Program-made: the position numbers and the translations under genes
In this document: positions 1 to 5,003 of the stretch, piece after piece
Position numbering within the stretch: position 1 is the stretch's first letter
How the letters are laid out: each line of letters opens with the position of its first letter
DNA from: an uncultured Collinsella sp.
GTDB taxonomy: Bacteria; Actinomycetota; Coriobacteriia; Coriobacteriales; Coriobacteriaceae
DNA: 5,988 bases
Assembly (NCBI GenBank): GCA_902470345.1
Contig: CABRGB010000080.1
Coordinates: 1 to 5,988, forward strand
Direction: 5' to 3'
Notes under the pieces: generated by a model
The model's input: the letters and a program-made list of their open reading frames with translations, nothing else
Databases searched by the model: none
Told to the model about the DNA's origin: nothing

Positions 1-491
1 TGACCATGGTCGATGTCATGCGTCGCGGCGGCGTGCGTGCCACGCTCGTCTCGATTATGCCCACGCGCGAGGTCGTAAGCTCGCTGCAGATTCCCGTAAC
101 CTGCGACGCACTCTTTGACGAGATTAACTTTGACGAATATGACTGCGTCGTGCTGCCCGGCGGTCTGCCCGGCGCCACCAACCTGCGCGCCGACCAGCGC
201 GTCTGCGACGTAGTCTGCGAGTTCGCCGCGACCAAGCATGTTGCCGCCATCTGCGCCGCCCCGTTTATCCTGGGCGAGCTTGACCTGCTCGAGGGACGCC
301 ACGCCACGTGCTTCCCCGGCTTTGAGAAGAGTTTCCCCGAGGATGCCTATACCGGCGACAAGGTCACGCACGACGGCAACATCATCACCGCCAGCGGCAT
401 GGCCCAGTCGCTCCCCTTTGCGCTTGAGCTGCTGCGTACGCTCGCCGGCGACAAGGCTGTCGAGAAGGTTGCCGAGGGCATTCAGCTATGA
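1..491 (+). CDS. DJ-1/PfpI family protein (5' truncated by window edge)
   Basis: This is a cytosolic DJ-1/ThiJ/PfpI-fold protein; family members act in protein or metabolite deglycation and oxidative-stress protection, or as chaperones, and the exact substrate here is unknown. Counting from the first visible Met (position 6), the nucleophile elbow is VAAICAAP with the family Cys at residue 83 (codon 252-254). VLPGGLPGA at 49-57 matches the conserved DJ-1 glycine-rich loop and TASGMAQSLPFALELL near 130-145 matches the C-terminal part. The first visible residues (VDVMRRGG) correspond to the first helix of the fold, so the initial strand and the conserved acidic residue before it, about 20 residues, lie left of the window. 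The Met at 6 is therefore probably internal, and the reading frame is open to the edge. The TGA stop (489-491) overlaps the ATG of the maf gene, implying co-transcription and coupled translation. Family assignment is firm; function is not. Confidence 0.92.
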   Translation, partial: TMVDVMRRGGVRATLVSIMPTREVVSSLQIPVTCDALFDEINFDEYDCVVLPGGLPGATNLRADQRVCDVVCEFAATKHVAAICAAPFILGELDLLEGRHATCFPGFEKSFPEDAYTGDKVTHDGNIITASGMAQSLPFALELLRTLAGDKAVEKVAEGIQL

Positions 492-1069
492 TTTTGGCTT
501 CGCAATCACCGCGCCGCATCGAGTTGATGCGCGAAGCGGGCTATGACATCCGCGTCATTCCCGCCGACATCGACGAGACTCCTTTTGATGACGAGGCCCC
601 GCTTACGCTTGTCGAGCGCTTAGCTCGCGCCAAGGCTGCCGCCGTTGCCGCCGAGCACGCCGAGCCCAACGAGCTGACCGTCGCGGCCGACACCATCGTC
701 ACCTTCGATGGCAAGCTTTTGGGCAAGCCGGCAAACGAGGACGAAGCCCGCACCATGCTCCACGAGCTCTCGGGGCGCACACACCAGGTCGCAACCGGCG
801 TCTGTATCGTTAGAGCCGGAGACGCCACAACCCCGCACGCCGCCGAGAGCCTGTCGTTTGTCGATGTGACCGACGTGACGTTCTATGAGCTCACCGACGA
901 GCAGATTGAGCGCTACGTCGCCTCGGGCGAGCCCATGGACAAGGCAGGCGCCTACGGCATCCAGGGCGTCGGCGGGCGTATGCTCGTGCATGATATTTCG
1001 GGCGACTTCTATAACGTGGTGGGCCTGCCCATCGCTCGCGTCGCACGCGCGATTCAAAAACTATCGTAA
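488..1069 (+). CDS. maf: Maf family nucleoside triphosphate pyrophosphatase
   Basis: Maf proteins are cytosolic house-cleaning enzymes that hydrolyse non-canonical or excess NTPs to the monophosphate and pyrophosphate, and they are also linked to septum inhibition. At 193 aa the length is typical. The N-terminal signature LASQSPRRIELM (residues 3-14) forms the phosphate-binding loop. AADTIV (66-71) carries the catalytic Asp68. LGKP (78-81) supplies Lys80, and LSGRTHQVATGV follows at 94-105. The segment DKAGAYGIQG (151-160), with Gln159, and GDFYNVVGLP (172-181) place it in the YhdE-like dTTP/UTP pyrophosphatase branch rather than the YceF-like m7GTP branch; that subfamily call is by motif resemblance. 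The start ATG (488) sits inside the stop region of the upstream DJ-1 gene (ATGA), and no separate strong ribosome binding site is needed. A GC hairpin lies nine bases after the TAA. Confidence 0.95.
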   Translation: MILASQSPRRIELMREAGYDIRVIPADIDETPFDDEAPLTLVERLARAKAAAVAAEHAEPNELTVAADTIVTFDGKLLGKPANEDEARTMLHELSGRTHQVATGVCIVRAGDATTPHAAESLSFVDVTDVTFYELTDEQIERYVASGEPMDKAGAYGIQGVGGRMLVHDISGDFYNVVGLPIARVARAIQKLS

Positions 1070-1077
1070 TTGCATCT

Positions 1078-1109
1078 GGCGCTGGGTATCCCCCAGCGCC
1101 TACAATTTT
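1078..1109 (+). terminator. Possible weak terminator hairpin after maf
   Basis: A perfect 9-bp stem, GGCGCTGGG (1078-1086) with CCCAGCGCC (1092-1100), encloses a 5-base loop and starts nine bases after the maf stop. It is followed by TACAATTTTG, which holds only a four-T run after five other bases. It resembles an intrinsic terminator with a poor U-tract, so partial read-through into the peptidase gene is possible. Confidence 0.5.
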
Positions 1110-1126
1110 GGCGTACCGTACGGATC

Positions 1127-1150
1127 CCGACCGGGCATAAGGCCCGGCGG
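1127..1150 (+). promoter_or_regulatory. GC-rich hairpin in the leader of the P1 peptidase gene
   Basis: CCGGGC (1131-1136) pairs with GCCCGG (1142-1147) around the loop ATAAG. CCG (1127-1129) and CGG (1148-1150) extend the stem past a single bulged A. The structure ends ten bases before the Shine-Dalgarno AGGAG (1160-1164), close enough to affect translation. An 8-bp palindrome CCGTACGG (1116-1123) lies just upstream. I do not recognise a known riboswitch class here, and no convincing -35/-10 pair is visible in 1070-1170. Confidence 0.35.
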
Positions 1151-1170
1151 AAAACCGATAGGAGTAAAAC

Positions 1171-2172
1171 ATGGATACACTGCTTGAGGCCATTGACGTT
1201 TGCGATGTCGATGGCTTTTGCTTTGGCAACTATACGGACGAGGAGGCCGGCACCGGTTGCACCGTAATCGTGGCACCCGAGGGCGCCACCGGCGGTGTTG
1301 ACGTTCGCGGCGGTGCACCGGCATCGCGCGAGACCGACCTGCTGCGTCCCGAGAACACCGTGGACAAGGTCCACGCCGTCTGCCTTTCGGGTGGATCGGC
1401 CTTTGGTCTGGAGGCCGCAAGCGGCGTCGCCCGCGAGCTCGAGAGCCGCGGCATCGGCCTCCCCGTCGGCCCCACTCAGGTGCCCATCGTGTGCTCTAGC
1501 TGCATCTTCGACCTCGCGTTTGGCGACCCCACCGTACGCCCCGACATTGAGGCTGGCATCTCCGCCGTGCGCGAGGCGCTCGACAACACCCCCACCATGC
1601 TCGAGCAGGGCAATGTAGGTGCCGGCACCGGTGCCACCGTGGGCAAGCTCATGGGCCCCGCCACCTGCATGAAGGCCGGCCTAGGCGCTGCCGCCGTGGC
1701 ACTCGGCCCTGTTAAGGTGGGTGCCGTGGTCTCGGTCAACGCCTGCGGCAATATCGTCGACCCCTTCACCGGTGAATGGGTCGCTGGCATGCGCGCCGCA
1801 GCCGATAGCGACCAGATCGTCGACATGGAGCTCGCAGCCTTTGCCGCCGCCGGCTCCATGCAAATGCCACTCGACCGCACCAACACCACCATCAGCTGCA
1901 TCGTCACCAACGTTGAGCTCACCAAGGCTCAGGCCACCAAGGTCTCCCAGATGGCAGCAGACGCCTATGCGCACGCCATCCGCCCCACGCACACCACGAA
2001 CGACGGTGACACCATCTACACCCTCGCCAGCGGCAAACTAGACGCTCAGACAAGCGCCGCCGTTCCCTTGGACCTGTTGGGCATGCTCGCCGTAAGGGCT
2101 TTGCAAACCGCCATCGTAAACGGAGCCAAAACCGCCAAAACCTCCCACGGAATCCCGGGTGCCGCGAAGTAA
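1171..2172 (+). CDS. P1 family (S58, DmpA/NylC-type) peptidase
   Basis: This 333-aa protein belongs to the N-terminal-nucleophile family that includes the aminopeptidase DmpA, BapA and the nylon-oligomer hydrolase NylC. These are made as one chain and cut themselves into two subunits, freeing a nucleophile at the start of the second. Visible family blocks are GTGCTVIVAPEGA (27-39), the DVRGGAPASRETDLL loop (44-58), VHAVCLSGGSAFGLEAASGV (67-86), VGAGTGATVGKL (149-160) and the DRTNTTISCIVTN block (235-247). The last contains the predicted self-cleavage site between Asn238 and Thr239, with Thr239 (codon 1885-1887) as nucleophile, as in NylC (Asn/Thr) rather than DmpA (Gly/Ser). The product would be subunits of about 238 and 95 residues. 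No signal peptide or membrane segment is seen, so it is probably cytosolic. Nine cysteines fit an anaerobe. The start is supported by AGGAG six bases upstream. The natural substrate (small peptide, amide or ester) cannot be read from sequence. Confidence 0.92.
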   Translation: MDTLLEAIDVCDVDGFCFGNYTDEEAGTGCTVIVAPEGATGGVDVRGGAPASRETDLLRPENTVDKVHAVCLSGGSAFGLEAASGVARELESRGIGLPVGPTQVPIVCSSCIFDLAFGDPTVRPDIEAGISAVREALDNTPTMLEQGNVGAGTGATVGKLMGPATCMKAGLGAAAVALGPVKVGAVVSVNACGNIVDPFTGEWVAGMRAAADSDQIVDMELAAFAAAGSMQMPLDRTNTTISCIVTNVELTKAQATKVSQMAADAYAHAIRPTHTTNDGDTIYTLASGKLDAQTSAAVPLDLLGMLAVRALQTAIVNGAKTAKTSHGIPGAAK

Positions 2173-2184
2173 CCTTACTCGACC

Positions 2185-2309
2185 GGTTGCCCGGTGGGGC
2201 TTGGTTATGTTTGCTGCTCTACAGTCCTGGCTCGCACGAAGAGCACATTAAGTGCTCTTCGGCTCGTGCGGAACTCGCGACAAACATAACCAAGCCCCAC
2301 CGGGCAACC
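2185..2309 (+). repeat. Large hairpin element 1 (29-bp perfect arms, conserved nested core)
   Basis: The arms 2185-2213 and 2281-2309 are perfect reverse complements over 29 bp. The interior (2214-2280) folds again. CGCACG (2233-2238) pairs with CGTGCG (2265-2270), and AAGAGCAC (2239-2246) pairs with GTGCTCTT (2252-2259). The apical loop is ATTAA, and a 5-base bulge CGGCT (2260-2264) lies on the 3' side. The core 2221-2275 is nearly the same as the core of element 2 read on the opposite strand, while the outer arms beyond GTTTG/CAAAC are different. It begins 12 bases after the peptidase stop and could end transcripts from that gene, but no U-tract follows the arm. It may be a mobile or repeated palindromic element. 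Confidence 0.85.
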
Positions 2310-2342
2310 TACTCAACAAGATCCCTTTCAGCCCAGGCCCCT

Positions 2343-2378
2343 GTGTACCGCGCGTCTAAGATCTTCAAATTCAAATAA
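2343..2378 (+). pseudogene. 3'-end remnant of a glycosyltransferase gene
   Basis: Read on the + strand this stretch encodes VYRASKIFKFK followed by TAA (2376-2378). The glycosyltransferase on the opposite strand ends LYHLASKIFKFN followed by TAA. The last 24 nucleotides of each (2355-2378, and 2546-2569 on the - strand) differ at only two positions, and 17 bases in a row are identical (2358-2374 against 2550-2566). Similarity continues for about 15 bases upstream with a 3-base gap. No glycosyltransferase body is present upstream, only hairpin element 1, so this is either the tail of a deleted related gene or a small inverted duplication of the neighbour's 3' end. Confidence 0.5.
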
Positions 2379-2403
2379 TCCGACAATCGATTCTTATAGC
2401 AAA

Positions 2404-2513
2404 GGCCCCTTGGCCTTTAGTTTGATACAAGTTCCGCACGAGCCGGAAAGCACTTAATGTGCTTTCCGTGCGAGCAGGACTGTTCGCAGTAGCAAACTAA
2501 AGGCCAAGGGGCC
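2404..2513 (-). repeat. Large hairpin element 2 (21-bp perfect arms, conserved nested core)
   Basis: The arms 2404-2424 and 2493-2513 are perfect reverse complements over 21 bp. Inside, CGGAAAGCAC (2444-2453) pairs with GTGCTTTCCG (2459-2468) around the loop TTAAT. Re-pairing CGCAC with GTGCG (2468-2472) leaves a 5-base GAGCC bulge, the mirror image of the bulge in element 1. The core 2430-2483, read on the - strand, aligns with 2221-2275 with one single-base gap and four substitutions that form two compensated pairs. The left arm by itself can form AAAGGCC/GGCCTTT (2401-2407, 2412-2418). Sitting between convergent genes it may terminate the glycosyltransferase transcript; on the - strand the arm is followed only by TTTGC, a poor U-tract. 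Confidence 0.85.
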
Positions 2514-2545
2514 CAGTCAACCTATCGGCAGCGATTACTCAACAG

Positions 2546-3577
2546 TTAGTTGAATTTGAAGATCTTTGAGGCAAGATGGTATAGGCCGAGTGTGGTTTTG
2601 TCTCCGGCCCGTCCACGCAGGTTGGTGAAGAATCCGACCACGCCGTAGCGAGCGCGACGATACATGCGCTCGTCGTACTCCTTCAGGTCCTTCCACAGCG
2701 TCTTCAGGCGCTCATCGGCACAATCTTCCTCGGAAAGCTTGGTAAGCACCGAGCAAATCGCCATCATCATGGTGAAGTAGCCCATCATGTACGAACGCAG
2801 ACGCGAGGACTCAACGTCCTGGTACAGGTGGAACGATTCCATCATGATGCGCGTTACGCGGAACTGCTGACCCAGGCGCTTGACCATCGTGGCCTCATTG
2901 ACGCTCTGGCCCTCGCGACCGATAAAGTAGCGATAGAGGTCGATGTCGGCGTAGTACATGGTCTTGCAGCGCGGCAGCGGCACGTATGCGTAGATATTAT
3001 CCACGTAGAACGTGTGTGCCGGCATAGGTAGATTGGACTCGCGCAGCACATCGGTGCGATAGCACAGGCTATGCATAAGCAGGTTCTGATCGGGACGGAA
3101 GTGCCCGATCTGGTCCCAAGAGAAAATCTTTTTGCGCGGCAGGGCAAACTTGTAGCCAATAGCGGTATGCGTGCCCTCGTAAACCTTCTCGTACACGTAG
3201 TTCGAGATAAACAGGTCGACGCGCTGGTCGCGCTCCTCAAAGCCACGCAGAATCGACAGCATGGTCGAAAGCGCCGCACCGTCGAGCCAGTCGTCCGAGT
3301 CGACAACCTTGTAGTAGGTGCCCTGCGCCTCGCGCAGGCCCGAAAGAACGGCGATGCCGTGGCCGCCATTCTCCTGGTGCACCGCGCGGATGATTCCAGG
3401 ATAACGGGCCTCCCACTCGTCGGCCTTGGCGGCCGTCTCGTCCTTGGATCCGTCGTCCACCACGATAATCTCGATATCGGTAGCGTAATTGCTCCCCTCC
3501 AAGATGGAGGTGATGCAATGGTCCATGTCCTTGGCGGCGTTATACGAGGGAATACCGAATGTTATGACTTTATGCAT
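2546..3577 (-). CDS. Family 2 (GT-A fold) glycosyltransferase
   Basis: This cytosolic or membrane-associated GT2 enzyme transfers a sugar from a nucleotide sugar to a growing glycan. Numbering from the chosen Met, VITFGIPSYNA (4-14) is the first Rossmann-like strand, IEIIVVDDGSKDET (35-48) the nucleotide-binding strand with Asp41/Asp42, NGGHGIAVLSGLREAQG (70-86) the typical GT2 block, and VVDSDDWLD (91-99) the metal-binding DXD region. The C-terminal half is less conserved, includes a Met-rich hydrophobic stretch (MMGYFTMMMAICSVLT), and ends in a basic SKIFKFN tail that could touch the membrane. I chose the start at 3577 because it lies just before the first strand and forms an ATGCATAA overlap with the glf stop; an in-frame ATG at 3595 would add MRLSPA. 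Neither has a clear ribosome binding site, which fits translational coupling to glf. Being next to glf suggests a galactofuranosyltransferase; that role is inferred from context only. Confidence 0.9.
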   Translation of the reverse strand: MHKVITFGIPSYNAAKDMDHCITSILEGSNYATDIEIIVVDDGSKDETAAKADEWEARYPGIIRAVHQENGGHGIAVLSGLREAQGTYYKVVDSDDWLDGAALSTMLSILRGFEERDQRVDLFISNYVYEKVYEGTHTAIGYKFALPRKKIFSWDQIGHFRPDQNLLMHSLCYRTDVLRESNLPMPAHTFYVDNIYAYVPLPRCKTMYYADIDLYRYFIGREGQSVNEATMVKRLGQQFRVTRIMMESFHLYQDVESSRLRSYMMGYFTMMMAICSVLTKLSEEDCADERLKTLWKDLKEYDERMYRRARYGVVGFFTNLRGRAGDKTTLGLYHLASKIFKFN

Positions 3578-4772
3578 GGCAGGCGATAATCTCATCCGAA
3601 AGATCGAGGGCGGAATTGGTCACGGCGTCCATATCGTAGTAACGATACTCGGCCAGACGACCCACCGGGTGGAAGTTCGTCAGGTTCTGGACACGCTCAA
3701 GATAGCGCTCGTAGAGCTCACGGTTCTCGGGCTCAAGAATGGCGTAGTACGGCGTCTCGCCCGAGCCGGGTGTATAGGCTTTGGAGTACTCCTTCATGAT
3801 GGTGGTCTTGCCGGGCAGGACCTGACCGGTCATGTTCTTGAACTCGGTGATACGCGTGTAGTCCTCGCTCGTGGTGTAGTTGACGGTGCCCACGGGCTGG
3901 AACTGATCCATATCGAGCGTCTCGAACTTCATATCGAGCGTGCGGTACGGCAGCGCGCCCAGGTCGAGGTTGAACAGCTCGTCGAGTGGACCGGTGTAGA
4001 CGATCTCGCCACCATAGACCTTGCCGTCGATCTTGACGGTAGTCTCGTCGATTTCAAAGAGGTCACGGGCGTCCACGTCACAGAATACGTCGATCAAATC
4101 GTGATCGAGCATATGCTCGAACAGCGCGGTATAGCCGTCCTGCGGCATGCCCTGGAAAGGAGCCTGCGGGAAGTAGCGATCGTCATCGCCCACAAAGACG
4201 GGGACGCGGCCGGTGATCGAGGGGTCGATCTGGTCGGGCGTCTGGCCCCACTGCTTCATGGTGTAATGCAAAAAGACGTTCTCATAGACATAATCGGCGA
4301 CCTCGGCAAGATCCGGGTCGTTCTTCTTGCGCAGCTCCATAATGGGCACCTTGACGTCCTTGCCAAAGGTCTCCACGAGCTTTTGGTACAGTTCCTCGCC
4401 GCGCTCATCGCCAAAGGCAAGCTTAAGGCTCGCATGGTTAAAGGGCACGGGCATTAGGGTACCGTTGATGTTGGCGAGCACCTTGTGCTGGTAGTCCGTC
4501 CACTTGGTAAAGCGCGACAGGAAATTGTGGACGCGCTCGTTAAAGGTATGGTAGATGTGCGGACCATACTCGTGGACCAGGATTCCCGCCTCGTCAGTGC
4601 AGTCGAAGGCATTGCCCGCAATGTGGCTACGGCGCTCCAAAACGGCAACACGATAGCCGATGGTTTCGGCAAGACGGCGGGCGCAAACGGCACCGGCATA
4701 ACCGGCGCCGACAACGATCATGTCGTACGCACCGGCATTAAAGCCTTCAGGCAGGCCTGAGGTAATCTGCAT
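3570..4772 (-). CDS. glf: UDP-galactopyranose mutase
   Basis: This cytosolic flavoenzyme interconverts UDP-galactopyranose and UDP-galactofuranose using reduced FAD, providing the donor for galactofuranose-containing glycans. The FAD-binding glycine motif VVGAGYAGAVCARRL is at 20-34 and the LERRSHIAGNAF segment at 45-56. The family blocks YGPHIYHT (69-76), YTMKQWG (170-176), ITGRVPV (186-192) with Arg189, YTRITEFK (305-312) with Arg307, and GRLAEYRYYDM (371-381) are all intact; Arg189 and Arg307 match the two substrate-phosphate arginines of the bacterial enzymes. At 400 aa it is slightly longer than the usual 370-390, because about 15 residues precede the first strand. That longer start is favoured by AAGGAG five bases upstream of the ATG. 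The stop overlaps the start of the glycosyltransferase, making a two-gene unit transcribed away from pta. Confidence 0.97.
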   Translation of the reverse strand: MQITSGLPEGFNAGAYDMIVVGAGYAGAVCARRLAETIGYRVAVLERRSHIAGNAFDCTDEAGILVHEYGPHIYHTFNERVHNFLSRFTKWTDYQHKVLANINGTLMPVPFNHASLKLAFGDERGEELYQKLVETFGKDVKVPIMELRKKNDPDLAEVADYVYENVFLHYTMKQWGQTPDQIDPSITGRVPVFVGDDDRYFPQAPFQGMPQDGYTALFEHMLDHDLIDVFCDVDARDLFEIDETTVKIDGKVYGGEIVYTGPLDELFNLDLGALPYRTLDMKFETLDMDQFQPVGTVNYTTSEDYTRITEFKNMTGQVLPGKTTIMKEYSKAYTPGSGETPYYAILEPENRELYERYLERVQNLTNFHPVGRLAEYRYYDMDAVTNSALDLSDEIIACHA

Positions 4773-4777
4773 CGATA

Positions 4778-4783
4778 CTCCTT
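4778..4783 (-). promoter_or_regulatory. Ribosome binding site of glf
   Basis: On the - strand AAGGAG lies five bases before the ATG at 4772. It decides in favour of the longer glf start; the next in-frame Met (residue 18, directly before the FAD-binding strand) has no such site. Confidence 0.85.
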
Positions 4784-4815
4784 GTCAAAAGCCACGTGCT
4801 CGTTAGCTGGGCTTT

Positions 4816-4834
4816 TCTCGAACATTCTTCGAGA
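4816..4834 (-). promoter_or_regulatory. Inverted repeat in the glf leader
   Basis: TCTCGAA (4816-4822) and TTCGAGA (4828-4834) form a perfect 7-bp inverted repeat with a 5-base spacer. It lies between the predicted glf -10 box and the glf start, so it would be either a 5'-leader hairpin or a protein-binding site just downstream of the start point. No regulator is identified. Confidence 0.35.
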
Positions 4835-4850
4835 CATATTTATCAGAGCG

Positions 4851-4856
4851 ATTATA
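4851..4856 (-). promoter_or_regulatory. Candidate -10 box for glf
   Basis: The - strand reads TATAAT exactly at these positions, about 80 bases before the glf start. The hexamer 17 bases upstream (CTCATT on the - strand, 4874-4879) is a poor -35. It partly overlaps an 8-bp palindrome TAGCGCTA (4855-4862). Confidence 0.45.
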
Positions 4857-4870
4857 GCGCTAATGCGTCC

Positions 4871-4876
4871 TATAAT
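4871..4876 (+). promoter_or_regulatory. Candidate -10 box for pta
   Basis: A perfect TATAAT, facing pta, predicts a start point near 4883 and a leader of about 120 bases. No good -35 lies at the usual distance (GCGATT at 4848-4853), so activation by a factor or an A/T-rich upstream region may matter. It lies 14 bases from the opposing glf -10. Confidence 0.5.
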
Positions 4877-4900
4877 GAGCTTGCCACACAAGGAAAGCTC
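4877..4900 (+). promoter_or_regulatory. Operator-like palindrome at the predicted pta start point
   Basis: GAGCTTGCC (4877-4885) and GGAAAGCTC (4892-4900) pair at eight of nine positions across a 6-base spacer, immediately after the pta -10. Its position over the predicted start fits a repressor site or a 5'-end RNA hairpin. I cannot name the binding protein. Confidence 0.4.
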
Positions 4901-4929
4901 AAGCACCGCGGCGTACATTATTGAAAGGT

Positions 4930-4953
4930 AAACCCGCTAGCAGCGGGTTTATT
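4930..4953 (+). terminator. Terminator-like hairpin in the pta leader
   Basis: AAACCCGCT (4930-4938) pairs perfectly over 9 bp with AGCGGGTTT (4942-4950) around a 3-base loop, followed by ATT. The stem is flanked by A-rich bases before and T-rich bases after, so it resembles a small intrinsic terminator or attenuator, readable on both strands. It lies between the pta -10 and the pta start, so if active it would limit transcription into pta. Alternatively it could stop a transcript crossing toward glf. Confidence 0.5.
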
Positions 4954-5003
4954 CGTGAACAGCCGGGCGCCTGGAGCTTAGTTAAACGCTTGTAAGGAGT
5001 AAC

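Larger units (their letters stand above)
2173..2545. other. Non-coding convergent intergenic region
   Basis: This is the gap between the stop of the P1 peptidase (+) and the stop of the glycosyltransferase (-). It holds two large hairpin elements (2185-2309, 2404-2513) and, between them, a 3'-end remnant of a glycosyltransferase gene (about 2343-2378). I see no tRNA, no CRISPR-like array and no convincing promoter. A 63-codon TTG-initiated frame across 2187-2378 starts inside the first hairpin and has no ribosome binding site; only its last residues look like real former coding sequence. Confidence 0.8.

Noticed and set aside
2209..2285. Integron attC site
   Set aside because: The ends are GTTTG...CAAAC, the opposite orientation to the RYYYAAC...GTTRRRY layout of attC, and no integrase or cassette is present.
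2187..2378. 63-codon TTG-start frame as a small protein gene
   Set aside because: It starts within the left arm of hairpin 1, runs through the whole palindrome, has no ribosome binding site, and only its last ten or so residues resemble a known protein end. Kept only as a gene-end remnant.
2185..2513. Insertion sequence, retron or CRISPR array
   Set aside because: No transposase, reverse transcriptase or cas gene is nearby, and there are only two copies, inverted rather than in tandem.
2401..2513. Simple intrinsic terminators for both convergent genes
   Set aside because: The position fits, but stems of 21 and 29 perfect pairs, nested conserved cores and missing U-tracts are not those of ordinary intrinsic terminators, so I list the hairpins as repeats.
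3489..4457. 322-codon open frame on the + strand, antisense to glf and the glycosyltransferase
   Set aside because: Typical shadow of GC-rich coding sequence on the other strand: no ribosome binding site, no family motifs, and it overlaps two genes with intact active sites.
4817..4833. LexA/SOS box in the glf leader
   Set aside because: The half sites read CGAA and GTTCG on the - strand but the spacing is one base short of the CGAAC-N4-GTTCG consensus and one half lacks its C.
4718..4918. 66-codon - strand frame overlapping the glf start
   Set aside because: No ribosome binding site, and it overlaps glf in another frame. A leader peptide role was considered but there is no supporting codon run or coupling.
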